A stretch of DNA of 64,000 nt from Solanum dulcamara (taxonomy: Eukaryota > Streptophyta > Magnoliopsida > Solanales > Solanaceae): contig NC_077245.1 in the NCBI RefSeq assembly GCF_947179165.1, positions 37,131,286 to 37,195,285 on the forward strand, written 5' to 3'. The notes beneath the pieces were generated by a model, which worked only from the letters and a program-made list of their open reading frames with translations, did not search any database and was not told the DNA's origin. This document shows, one piece after another, positions 1 to 11,612 of the stretch. Every line of letters begins with the position of its first letter. Position 1 is the stretch's first letter. A program made the position numbers and the translations under genes.

Positions 1-2033
1 CCAATTTCGGGTAAGGTAAGGCTTCTCCTTTAAATTTGGAATTTATAGGGTCATTATGAAGTGTATTATACACCTTGTATACTTCTGGAAGTGTAGTAAA
101 GTCGTGGAAATTCTTGACATTCGAAATAAACTAAATTAGAATCGTTAAAGTTAAATTGTAGTCGAAATGAGGCGTTGTGCATGTGGGGGATGCTGCTGCT
201 CGTGTGGTGGTGTGTTCCAGGTCGTAAAATTGTTTTAAAGGAGTTGGGGTAGATTCTGGTTGCATCCACATGACCCCCCTCTTCGTACAGTTAAAGGTTT
301 TGCAAAACAAAAACTAGAAACCTTATTTTGGTATCGTAGTTTCGAACAAGTCATTTGGAGTTTATGTTGTATATTGTTGATGTGAATTTATTAAACATAT
401 ACTGCAGGTTGTTGTTGTTGGTTGGCTGTTGGTATTATGAGTGAAATTGAGAATTCGTATAGGGCACATTATAGGGGAGGTGCTGCTCGATTTTCATTAA
501 CGCCTTAGCTAATTAAGGAACTAATCGAGAAGGCGAACGAGGGGTTGAGTTTTATGAATAATCATGTGTAGCCTAAGGTGATGGAAAGCCATGGGTTTTT
601 AATACTCGTGTTACTTTTATTTTATTTAGGTTCAAAGAATGACGAGACGAACGAGATAAGAAGTAACCCGAAATAGGTATGTGAAGCTTTCTCTTGGCAT
701 GTTTTTGACATAAGTATGTAAAGCCTATCCTTCCTTTCTTTTGGGCATGTCTTAGATTTAAGTGACCAATGATAGGTGTATGAAGGTTGGGGTAACTCTA
801 TTTATGAGCTCTGAACATGATTCATGATTCATAATTTGTATTCACTTCTGAATGTTAAGACTCTTAAAATAGTTAAGCCCCTAATCCTCGAGTCTTCTCT
901 GTGACCGTATAGTGATTGATTAGACAGAGCCCTTCTTTTTCCTAAAGACTTTGAGATAATTAATGCTCAGACTTCTATAAGATATTTCACACTAGTACGT
1001 ATCTAAGATTTCCAAAACTGCTTTTTACTTAGTCCTTAGTGACAGTTAGAGGTATACGTTAGATACTTCTTACCCTGATCTCCAAGTAATGATTCGCTTG
1101 AGGACTTCATTGAGTCTCAGATAACGATTTAAATTATGTTTTATTTTTCACTACTCTACTCGTGTATACTGTAATACTTCTTCTTCGAGTCCCGAGCCAG
1201 TTATCGGATTCGTGCACAATTCCACTGCATTATCCATCGTGCCCTCACTAGAGGGTCGGGTATGTATGTATATATGTGATGATGTGTTGTAATAAGGAGG
1301 TGATGGTTCTACAAATATGATTCACCGGATCCCTGATGGGGCCGGCTATATTGAAAATTTGACCATGCATGTTTTTATAAATCACAAAGTACAGGTACAG
1401 ATTCCTTATAAGGTATTTTATCCCCTACTTCTCTATTCCAGATATGCCCCAATCGTATTGTGTTATGTTTTACATACTCAGTACATATGTCGTACTGATC
1501 CCCTTTTCTTGGGGGGCTGCATTTCATGCTCGTAGGTACAGGTACAGGTTTTGGGAGTCCGTCAGCTTAGGATTCTGCTCAGCTCAGCTGCAAGAGGCTC
1601 TATTGTATCAAAGCCTAGTTTTTGGCACTGGATGTTGATGTATAGTATTGTTTTGTTATTCAAGGGTACGGCAGGGGCCCTGTCCCGCCATATGTTGTCA
1701 TTAATATTGTTAGAGGTCTGCAGATATGTATGTGTCTGTTTTATTCAGTTGGGTCTACATGATGTATTATATATGTTATTATGTTATGGAAGCCTTATCG
1801 GCTTGAGTGCCCTTTCATGCTTTGATGCAAATAAAAGAGGCTACAGATATACGAAAAGGTTATCGCACAATAGGGTTCTGATGCATGGCATTGTGTTGTT
1901 TGTAGTTTGGTTTGACTACACTTGATTTATATTCATTGCATGTTTATAATTCGATGTGACCATAGCTGATAAATATGTATACAGGGGGTCCAGGTCGGAC
2001 CCCAGTTGCGACCTACGGGGATGAGTTGTGACA
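1..2033 (+). mobile_element. Probable gypsy-type LTR fragment, 3' end at 2033
   Basis: No coding frame of substance is visible. The stretch ends in gttgtgaca at 2033, the same terminal form (GTGACA) as the LTRs with target-site duplications elsewhere in the window. The next base starts a different reverse-oriented LTR-like sequence. No left end or target duplication was found, so it may start outside the window. Orientation is inferred from the terminus alone. Short open frames at 1317-1925 have no recognisable motif and look like chance. Confidence 0.4.
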
Positions 2034-3177
2034 AGTAAAACTTATATACATAGTCAATTTGAATGAAAATCATAAGAATACTTGAAACCATTGAATTTCA
2101 TAATCATAATTGAAAATAGCTTCATGCATGGGAATTTATAATTCAACTTGAAATCGTGCAATTTATATAGAAACATATTTATAATGATTATTAATAGAAA
2201 ATAAAAACATAATTGAAATAGTCCCATGCAATTCATCAAACTAAGGTTATAAACCTAATTGAAATTAATGAGTTTGAGTAAAAACCTTGGAAATCCATGG
2301 GTAAAAGGAATCCATGGATCAATCCCCACATACCTTGAATGAATTTGAACTTAGAACTGAGAAAGAAAAGTTGTTCTTGAAGAAACCCTACCCAAAACTT
2401 GAGGAAGATGAAGATCTCTTGAGGAACCTTGGGGGAGCAGACTTAAAATTGTTTGGGAATTAATGAGGGAAAAGAATAGACTTAAGAGTATTTAGGACAA
2501 GTACATAATTAATCAAGTTCAAAAACATCTACATACATTAATGAAAGAATAGGGAATAGCCGAAATACCCATTATTTATCTGAAAAATTGTGACCCATCA
2601 TGAGTCATCACCACGGACCGTCAAAGGCACCATGATCCGTGATACCGTCCATGGTAAGAGACTTAATATATTTGAAAAGAGAATTTGGGAGGCTACCCAC
2701 CACGAGACCCACCACTGCTCGTGAAGGCCACAACATTCCATGGTGGTCTTCCGTGGTGGCATCCTTGGACAAACATTCTAGGGGCATGCAGGGATAGTTT
2801 CAGGACCTCCTTCATGGAGACCATGATAGCTTGTAAAGGTCATCACTGTCTATGAACAATGGGAGTGGTGCAGGACTTGTAGGAGGGTCTGCAGGAGCGA
2901 CCACTATGGTACCCACCATGGTCTGTGAAGGGCTATACGGCCCGTGGTAGTCAAGCGTGGTCCCTGCCTTTGAATATTTTCTATGGGCCTTAGTGGAAGG
3001 GTCACCACAGAGGGAACCACGGCTCATGGTGCTTGCCATGGATAGTGGTCCTTTACCTACAAGAATAAAGTTTAGGGAGTCCACCACGGTGGTACCCACA
3101 AGGCAGGTGCTGACCACGGCTCGTGATGGCCTTTGTGGTCATCACCTGGTGCTAAATTCTGAAAAACATAATGTTGG
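2034..3177 (-). mobile_element. Reverse-oriented gypsy LTR fragment
   Basis: It shares blocks with other LTRs in the window, for example the block ending cccacataccttga (2321-2337; related blocks near 12870 and 24770). It carries a dense array of CCACGGACCGTGG-like palindromic motifs at about 2590-3130. It is followed by a gypsy integrase C-terminal remnant on the minus strand, which is the order expected for the 3' LTR of a minus-strand element. Exact ends are uncertain. Confidence 0.5.
2590..3130. repeat. Array of CCACGGACCGTGG-like imperfect palindromes
   Basis: Around a dozen short blocks such as caccacggaccgt, accatgatccgtgat, ccgtggtggca, accatggtctgtgaag and accacggctcgtgatgg occur in about 540 bp. 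Most are degenerate versions of one inverted motif. LTRs at 13.1-13.26, 18.24-18.53 and 60.6-61.2 kb carry comparable arrays with a different core (CTACGGACCGTAG or CTATGGACCATAG). Confidence 0.6.
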
Positions 3178-3424
3178 GATTTCACTTTTGTTCCTCGATT
3201 TCCATTTTTTCAACTTTCGAGATCTTATAATATCTTCACCTTTGGAACATTCGTCCTCAAGTGGGACTCAATCCAGAATGAAAAGAATAAGAAAGGAACA
3301 TATGCATAAAACATAAAATCTTTAATCTCAAGCAAAAACATAACTTTAAAACTCATTTCATAAACATGAATGCATATAAAACCATGAGGACAACTGAAAC
3401 ACATGATTTGGGCTGACTGGACCA

Positions 3425-3735
3425 TGAAGGAACTAAATACCTCAACTAAGCACGGAAGGAAAGAGATTAGGATATCAGGACATCATATCGGCTTCGGCCT
3501 CCCATGTAGCATCCCCAACATCTTGTTACTCTATAACACTTTAACTGAAGCTATTTCTTTGTTTCTCAACCTTCTAACTTGTCAGTCCAAGATTTTGACT
3601 GGAACCTCTTTATAAGAAAGACTCTCCTTAACCTTAATACTGTCCAAAGGCACAATAGATCTAGGATCACCAACAAACTTCCTCAAGAATGACACATGGA
3701 ACACTATCTGTATGGAGTTCATATGGATGTATTCA
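3425..3735 (-). pseudogene. Ty3/gypsy integrase C-terminal remnant
   Basis: Minus-strand translation gives VFHVSFLRKFVGDPRSIVPL followed by a segment containing EVPVKILDWQVRRLRNKEIA. These fit the C-terminal tail of plant Ty3/gypsy integrase, whose usual pattern is vFHVSmLRk...eepv.ILdr..r.LRnk...vkVlW. Stop codons interrupt the distal part. It belongs with the reverse-oriented LTR to its left as the 3' end of a minus-strand element; the rest of pol is absent. Identification rests on motif recognition. Confidence 0.7.
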
Positions 3736-3783
3736 CTGATCATAAGAGTTTGCAATATGTGTTCAAGCAGTTTGACAAAATTA
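3717..3783 (+). pseudogene. Ty3/gypsy RNase H scrap on the opposite strand
   Basis: Plus-strand codons read VHMDVFTDHKSLQYVFKQF, matching the RNase H motif (v.tDHksLqy.f.q) of plant gypsy polyproteins. The scrap is about 22 codons long and directly abuts, slightly overlapping, the minus-strand integrase remnant. The join is therefore a rearrangement and not a collinear pol gene. Confidence 0.65.
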
Positions 3784-5338
3784 TTCAAAAATGATTGACC
3801 AATGTTTTTTTTCTAATTTGGGGGTAGGGGAAGTTTTTTTCTAATTAAGGGTAGAGGAAAGGAAAATGGAGAGGGGATTACAAGGTGAGGGTTCAGGTAG
3901 CCAAACGGCTAATAAGATTCTCCATTGACCAATACAAGGTCTTATAAGAAAGCATTATTATTTTAAATTTTCAACCAATAATGTGGAACAAGTGACTGTC
4001 TATGTTGGTAAAAGATTACGGAAAGATAAAACTTCATTGTCATACTTATGACTCGAGTGAGTGACTTTATGTTTTTTAGAGATGCTAAATTATTGGAAAA
4101 AGTAGATGGTTAGGAGAGTAAATGTTACTAAATGAGTTTAGAAGATTAATATATGAGGTGGAATAGTGAGATATCTATTATTGAGTTCCTGTCATATCAG
4201 AGTCAACAACTGTGTTCGAACTGATCGTCACGCGCTTGTGAGCAATTTTGTAAAAATTACCTAAAATGTATAAAATACAAATATTGTAATTTACTAAGAA
4301 AAGCATGTTCAATGTTGCATCACCCAAAAACTAATCCTTACTTGATAGGAATAAAGAATTATAAGTACAAGACTACAAACTCTTAAATGAAATCCTGGTG
4401 AAGAACTCATGCCTTTGATTTGCTTCATTATCTTATGTTCGAATACAGTAGATTGTATGAAGTACTTCCACTATTTTTACTGGATCTATTATAGGATGTG
4501 AAATAGAGTTTGCCTTAGATATGTCAATTTATGCATATTGGATGTGAATATCGTTGCGGTATTAGGTATGTTAAACATTATTGGTGAAATTGTATTAGGA
4601 TGCACAATTTTTTAACAAATATTAGCTTGGAATTGATGTTATGAGAGTCATTACTTCATAATGATACATTTGAATTTCTTTTTCTCATTTTTTCCTTTTA
4701 CTCTTTTCCTTTAGCTAGTAGTTGATGTTATTATACTTACAAGTTTAAGTACACTCAGTTATTGACGTAGAAGCTTGTAAATGTTTGAAAAACAAAATAG
4801 TCCTACTTTGTTTATGCATCTCGGGCTTATGCAACATTGAACATGCTTGGAATTGATGTTATGAGAGTCTTACTTCATAATGATACATTTGAATTTCTTT
4901 TTCTCATTTTTTTCCTTTTAGTTTCTTCCTTTAGCTAGCAGTTGATGTTATTATACTTACAAGTTTAAGTACACTCATGACTGTTACCCTTGATTTTCTG
5001 TCTCATTTGTGAGAATTCATCTATCACCCTGCAACTTCACCATCACATATTTATGTACTTCTTACATAATAATTTTTATGGTGAATTTATTATATTTAAT
5101 AATATGTTGTTGGATGTCTATTAGAGGTCTGGTGGGTATTTGATTTATTTTTTGTTTTGGTGCTTTTACTTTTTTTTTCCTCTCTTTTTCGAAAAATAAA
5201 TTAAACCAGCAATCTCTGAAACTAAAATTTCATACAAATTAGTGTTTATGAATTTGAAGTTTGGCTAAGTTGTTGACTGGCTAAGTTTACTTGCATTCCC
5301 ATTTTAATGCTCCATCTTCCTATCTATTAAAACTAGAC
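3784..5338. other. Intergenic DNA, no gene seen
   Basis: AT-rich sequence with no convincing coding frame. The only structure seen is a ~133 bp direct duplication at 4625-4977. Confidence 0.6.
4625..4977. repeat. Direct repeat, two ~133 bp copies 220 bp apart
   Basis: The copies are at 4625-4757 and 4845-4977. Both start gcttggaattgatgttatga and end aagtttaagtacactca. They differ by a few small indels and substitutions. The intervening 87 bp is single-copy. Confidence 0.85.
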
Positions 5339-5341
5339 TAG

Positions 5342-5731
5342 GAGCCCGTTTGGATGGGATTTAAGTTGGTCAAAACCAACTTAAAACCCCTTTGTAACTT
5401 TTGGACGTGTTTGCCTAATGCTAACTTTAAGCCATAAAGTTCTTAAAGTCAGTCAAAAATGAAAAGTTAGGATTTCTAACTTTTTTTTTCTAAGTGCTTG
5501 AAGTCATTTTTTTTTACCATAGAAATTACTTTTATATCCCTTATACTTTAACTAAATTCCCAAACTACGTTTTTTATTCTTTTAACCCTAAAATTCACGT
5601 CATTTTCCTCATTTAAGCACTTTTATCCAAACATTCAACTGCTTATTTATAAAAATAACTTTCAGTACTTTAAAATTCTAAAAGCACTTCATACATAAAA
5701 GTTACTTTTTTAAGTTCATCCAAACGGACTC
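5342..5731. mobile_element. Tourist/Harbinger-like MITE, copy 1
   Basis: A 390 bp element. Its left end is gagcccgtttggatggga and its right end, read as reverse complement, is gagtccgtttggatgaac. It is flanked by a 3 bp duplication TAG (5339-5341, 5732-5734). It has no coding capacity. A second copy with the same termini, 392 bp long, lies at 59992-60383. The 3 bp target duplication and terminal inverted repeat place it in the PIF/Harbinger (Tourist) group by inference. Confidence 0.85.
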
Positions 5732-5734
5732 TAG

Positions 5735-6865
5735 ATGAGTAGATTCTACATTCAGAGAGCAGTAAATAGTTTCTTATTAATAGCAATGTTAATCGTCTTA
5801 CTTAGTACTAATTATGATTTATATTTTTCATCTTTCCATCAATTCAAGGACTTCTATTTATGTACCAGATTTAGAACTGAAAATTGAATTTGAACAGATA
5901 TTTTCACTACTATTTAAGAACTGGATTATTATGATTAGAGAATGAAAGAAATTGCAGTTCAACTAGGGAAGAGGATAAATTAAAGAAACCATCGCAGGTA
6001 CGATAGAAAAAAAATGACAAAAGAAGAAAGGAAAAAAAGGAGTAAATAGAATACATGGGAGAAGAACTTGAAGACTTCCTTTAGATATTCTTAGTTCCTC
6101 GCATAGATCTCTTTCTTTTTCCATTAGGAGATTACTTTCTTTTATAAATTTGTTTTGCAATTCTGATTAAGTCAATGTGGTGTTTTGATCTTTTAGCTAT
6201 TATTATGAGCTTTTGGAATAATATGTATGTATGACGTCAAAGGTGTAATTCTTCTTCTATCCCTTTTATATTTTGGATGTAATTTGCCTTTAATTTTATG
6301 AACTTTTTAAAGTATATCTTCATGTATTATTTAGTTAGCCTTTTAATTCTAAAGCTATAGTTAAATAATACAAATGTTTCAAGCTGTGTTTTTCTTTAAA
6401 ATAAAAATAGACAATCTTTTCAATAGGTATCGTGATTTTTTTTTCTCCATCCATGAGTACAAAAAATAATTTTCTATTATATTAGATCAGAAAAAACACA
6501 CACACAACTAAGAGATCATATTATCTTAAATAACTTCACATATTTCTTATTTGATGGCAAATGCGTTATCCGTTTTTATGAATTTTATTTAATAAACAAA
6601 ATGTAATTGGTAAAAGTAATATTGTTAATTTAAACATTTTCTATTTTATAACACAATTTTAAATATAAAGAAGTTATATAATAATAGTATCAGATAAACG
6701 TGCAACGCACATTCCCAGAAACTAATATACATAAATATTCGAGGCTTATATATAGTCCTCGCTATATTTTAAATCAGGAAAAAGAGAAGGATATCAAAGC
6801 ATATTACAATATTGAGTAATATTATTTTTAAATTATTATGTTTGTGCAATCTTTATATGCTTTTT
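5735..6865. other. Intergenic DNA, no gene seen
   Basis: AT-rich sequence with poly-A/T runs. No frame here resembles a protein I recognise. Confidence 0.5.
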
Positions 6866-7013
6866 AAGGTAATTATTGAAATTTTGTCTGGCAAGAAGAT
6901 TGAAGGATTGAAGGAAATTTTTAAACAATAGATGCAAATGATAGTGGACATATCACGCTGGAAGAACTGAAAAGGGGTTTTGAAAGAGCCAGTACCAATA
7001 GGAAGCATTCATA
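6866..7013 (+). pseudogene. Calcium-dependent protein kinase EF-hand exon remnant
   Basis: The first part (6866 onward) reads KVIIEILSGKKIEGLKEIF, matching the junction segment and first EF-hand helix of plant CDPKs (family pattern L.VIae.LS.eEi.gLkemF). After a one-base shift near 6920 it continues TIDANDSGHITLEELKRGFE, whose loop DANDSGHITLEE (6931-6966) has the D-x-N-x-S-G-x-I-x-x-x-E calcium-ligand spacing. A stop follows at about 7011. No kinase domain and no further EF-hands are nearby, so this is a single broken exon. Identification is by motif only. Confidence 0.7.
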
Positions 7014-8043
7014 AATAGGTCTAATTTCAATAGTTTTCTTTTTTTGTTTTTATTTCATCTTCTCAAATATCTATCGCATTCATCAGTTCCATTGCATTCT
7101 AATAGATCTTTCATTGCTCATTAATTTTTTTCCTTAGAGTCTCAAAGATATTCAATTTTTCGTACCTTTTTTATGTGGACTTGCTCTTCTCTGTATTTCA
7201 ATTTATTTTATGCAAAATATTGAAAATCTAATGATAGAATTTTATTTTATTTTTCAGAATGTTTCTCGAGTTAGATTTATTTAGTTGTGCAACCTGAATT
7301 ATAGTTATCAGAAAGAAGGAAATGAATGATGTGATATTTTTTTATTGGACTACAATAAGGATGCAATTTAGCATAATTCAAACAACCAATTAACAAGTTT
7401 GTCGTGCCCCCTAGCTCTTGGATTATCTAGATTGAGCCGTCAAAGTTTTTGACTGAGGCCAAAAATCATGATTCGCTGTTATGTCTTTCCATCAAACATG
7501 GAACAATAACAAATACTGTCATTTCCAGCAAATTTGTGATTGATATAGCAACAGATTCTATGTTTGACATAGCAAACGTCATATCCCCTCCTCTTCATTG
7601 TGCCTTTCTAATGCCTAATATTTTTGTCAATTAAATAAATGCGATGTTTCAGGACAGTTCATGTCTTTGGTTGAATGGTTGGGATGGATTGGTCACAAAT
7701 TGGCGTTGTGCATTCTTTTTGGATATCAAGATCTGTAAACTTCATTTGTTTTTTCGTCTTCCCTATTTTTGAGATATATTTTTCAACTTCTTGCCACTTC
7801 TGCAAATTTTGTAGTTCTGGCAAGTTATGTTTCATTTGATCTCAGTTTTTTATCTTAAAAATATTCTTTTTATATTGTAAACATGTCCTCTTCCTTTTTT
7901 CGTCTGTTTGTTAAGGGTCAAAATGTTTTTGCACATCTTCTATGTTAATATATTACTCCCTCCTCCCAAAATGTCATTCTTTCTTTCTCAATCTATCTAT
8001 AAAAAAGAATGTCATGATTTATAGCCACATAAATATCGATAAC
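7014..8043. other. Intergenic DNA with a Stowaway-like end
   Basis: No gene seen. At about 7953-7972 the string tactccctcctcccaaaatg resembles the terminal repeat of plant Stowaway (Tc1/mariner-type) MITEs. No matching inverted end was located, so any such element is truncated. Confidence 0.4.
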
Positions 8044-8181
8044 AGCTTTTTCACAATCTAAACTAGACCCTAAACGTGGCACGTCGAATAGGATCCTGAG
8101 AGACCCTAAATGAGCCTCTAAGCATAAATAGTATGACTTAAGATAACAAGATAATCAAGAGTAAACTCAAATGCGAAAGAT

Positions 8182-11100
8182 TGTCAATACCAGAATCCGG
8201 GCCATGATGGCGCCTATTGTAACCCCCGAGTAGGCAAGACAAACCCAAGTCAAGCGGAAAACAAATCTCAAACTAATTAACTAATTAATAATATAAAAAG
8301 GCAGAAGCAAAAGAATATAACCAAAGAAAATTCGGGATAAGGTATAGATATGTAAATACGATACAAAATATATAAAATATACAAAAGGCCCGATAGTGAC
8401 CAAAAAAATAACGAACTAACACTAGACCAAACCCCAGACCTTGTGTCACTTATACAGGAGCTACTAAGTACAAAAGCTGACAATATGTATAAATATACAA
8501 TATAGATCTAACTGTCCAAAATAAAAATACAAGTCAGAGCAAAAGAGGGAATGTAGCAAGTCTCTAAATGCCGGGAACTCACCACAGTCCGGATCTGTCA
8601 CCACTACGGATGATCAGGCGCGCGCTGGGGGTGGTTCGAACTAGGAGCTGCATCAAAAAGATGCAGAAGTGTAGTATGAGAACCAAAACACGGGGTACCC
8701 AGTAGGCATCATAGGCCGACTGAGCTCAGAAAGAATAAATATATAATAAGCAGCACGATGATACTAATAACAATAAGAGATGAGCACAACTACAAATACG
8801 GGGAAAGAAGGCGTGGGAATAATCATACAGTAGTCAAGTAAGACCTACCAATCACGTAAGCACATCAATAATCCCAACTGATAAAACACCGAAAGAATAC
8901 ACAAATGTAAACTCGTAGCTAAGGCTCAATATCCTTCAAAAGTATCATGAAGCTCCCGAAATTCACGCCTCTAGCATCCCAATAGTAGTAGTAGTAATAG
9001 TAACTCGAATATGTATCATGGGTTACCCAAAATTCACGCCTCGAGCTTCTCAATAATAATAATAATAATAATTTGAAATGTATATATCAACGGGTAGTCC
9101 GATATTCACGCCTCGATCTTCTCAATAAGAAATGCCAAATTTAAAAATATCACCGATATTTTCTTAAAATCATTACACTTATTCATCAACCAAAGATCTT
9201 GAAATTTAAATTTTTATTCTTTCTTTAACAAGGTATTTTTTACATTGGCGAGGCAAATCAATACAAGTAGTATGTCAAAATCATATATTACTCATGTGAG
9301 ACTCTGGTGTGCCGAAAGCACGGCCTTGGGCACAACATATCAATATCATAAGCAACCAAGGAATAAACATAAGCCAAAAGTCACAAAAAGTGACCAACCG
9401 ATACCAAACAAGTCAAGAAGCGGCATCCTAAGTTCAAATCACCTAGGAGCAATTACTAAGGATCCTAAACGATATAAATTAGTCAAGAAATCACTTAGAC
9501 TAAGAATCCAACGATCAAAACTCCACCTTAGTCACTAATAATGACCATCGTTCCCAAAACTCTTAATAGAATATCAACACCTAAATCATCATCCTAATCA
9601 TGTATTACTACTCAAATATACCAATTCTAACCAACATAAGTCTAACAAAAGTGAGCCATAACCCACCTTAAGTCAAAACTGCACCCGAACCGCTAAACTT
9701 AAGTCTTTTCTTTTCGGGCCGCCTCCAAATGATGTCACTCTATCAATTTATCGAAGAACACATCAAAACAAGTCCAACGATACCCATATTGCTATAATTA
9801 CAAACAAAACCAAAATCAGGTCAAAATTTGACATTGGAATCCGTGTACAAAATCAGAAAACCAACTTTGTCACAAGGTCTCAAATAACTCTAGGAACTTA
9901 TTCCTCCAAAATGGGCACATTCCGAGTATCGGAAGAGCTCAAACAACCCAACCAAATTCAAGCCCTAGAATAGTTCAAAAATACAAGAACTGATGAAATT
10001 TACGCGAAACTTACAACGATTTTAGAACGAAAGAGTCTCAGAATGTTCCCACAAGAATCCCCAACACACCAGAATGAGAATGATTGAAAATGATTAAGAT
10101 TTGGTCCCACAATTCTGTTTTGAATGTTGGAAATGAAAGGAAAAGGGATGGCATCAGGTCTTAGAAGACCTCACTGCCAGGCCCCTCAATAGACTTCGTG
10201 AATGCGGAGAAAAGCTCCGCGTCTCTGGAGAGTCGGCTTCTAATAGACTTCGTGTTTCGGTGTGTTGGGAATATTCCGAGACCCATTTTAAAAGCCTTGT
10301 AAGTTTCGCATAAATTTCATCATTTCTTGCATTTTTAAACTATCCTAGGGCTTGAATTTGGTTGGGTTGTTTGATCTCTTCCGGTGCTCGGAATTTTCCC
10401 ATTTTAGGGGAACAAGTTCCTTGAGTTATTTGGGACCTTGTGACGGAGTTGGTTTTTCAAATTCATGCACGGATCCGAATGTTGAATTTTGACCCAATTT
10501 TGGTTTCGTTTGTAATTATAGAAATATGGGTATCGTTGGCCTTGTTTTGATGTGTTCTTCGATAAATTCATAGAGTGTCATCGTTTGGAGGCGGCCCGAA
10601 AAAGAAAGACTCAAGTTTATCGGATCGGGTGCGATTTCGACTTGAGGTAGTTATGTCTCACTTTTGTTAGACTTATCTTGGTTAGAATTGGTATATTTTG
10701 AGTAGTAATAATTGATTAGGATGACGATTTAGGTGTTGAAATTCTATTGAGAGTTTTGGAAACTCTTTGCGAACGCGAAGGCTTGTCCTCCAACTTGAAG
10801 TACAACCATCCATACTTCCACGAACGAGGCCTCAGGCCCGCAAATATGGAGACAAAGAGGCTCTACCTCCGCGAATGCGGCCAGGGACCCATGAATATGG
10901 ATAGTAAGTTTCATGTGCACCAGCAGCTGTGCTAGTGCATTTTCACAAATGGAGCAAGTCCCTCAACAAGGGTTGGGAACTCGTTTGGAATCTCATCGAC
11001 ACAAACGAACTATGCTACCCAACTGAAAATGGCTTTTCAGACTCAACGGAATCGACAAATTTTCCAACGGAGGTCATTTTGATGGAATATTGACCAAAGT

Positions 11101-11612
11101 CAAAGAATTTCAAAGAAAACACTTAAAATGCACAAACGGCCAAAACATCACTCCGATCATATTGGAAATCGAGCCAAAGGTCGTTCTAGACCAAAACTCG
11201 GCATTTCAAACCTAACCATACTGATAAAATTTTCATCCGACCGCATCTACTCAATATGTTGAACGAAGTCAAACTTGGTCAAACTTTAAAGTTAAAAGGG
11301 AAAAACCACTTAAACTCAAAATGAAGACTCCAAAACCCGAACCAACCTCCCTTCTAGACCAAAATAGGCCTTTCGGGGCTGATAGAACCATCGAAATTTT
11401 TATACAACGCTCGAATTTCTAGATGTTGACTAAAGTTAACTCTTTCAAACCTTAAGCCTCAAAAGTGTCCAAACCAACTCAAAACTCAATCGGATACCTT
11501 GGAAAGCATGACACCCATTCCAACATCACATATAATCTATAAAGAAGCTACGAGAAGGAGTAAAATGATAAAAACATACAAAAGCATGAAAATGACATTG
11601 GAGGTCATTACA
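8182..11612 (-). mobile_element. Gypsy solo LTR (family C) nested in the family-B LTR
   Basis: Begins tgtcaataccagaatccggg and ends ggaggtcattaca. It is flanked by the identical 5 bp AAGAT (8177-8181 and 11613-11617). The first ~2 kb matches the reverse complement of the LTR material at 22339-26642. The unusual length (3431 bp) comes partly from an extra inverted piece at 10257-10765. It contains (AGT)n/(AAT)n runs near 8985-9071. Open frames inside (for example 9245-9538) have no motif. Confidence 0.85.
9545..10765. repeat. Large imperfect inverted repeat (~0.5 kb arms)
   Basis: The left arm, about 9545-10078, pairs with the right arm, about 10257-10765, around a loop of ~180 bp. One pairing pair is aacacatcaaaacaag (9757) with cttgttttgatgtgtt (10542). 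Another is gggccgcctccaaatgatg with catcgtttggaggcggccc. Arms differ by scattered substitutions and small gaps. A transcript across it would fold into a long hairpin. Confidence 0.85.

Noticed and set aside
1317..1925. Overlapping hydrophobic frames as membrane protein genes
   Set aside because: Three overlapping frames occur in T-rich LTR-like DNA with no conserved features.
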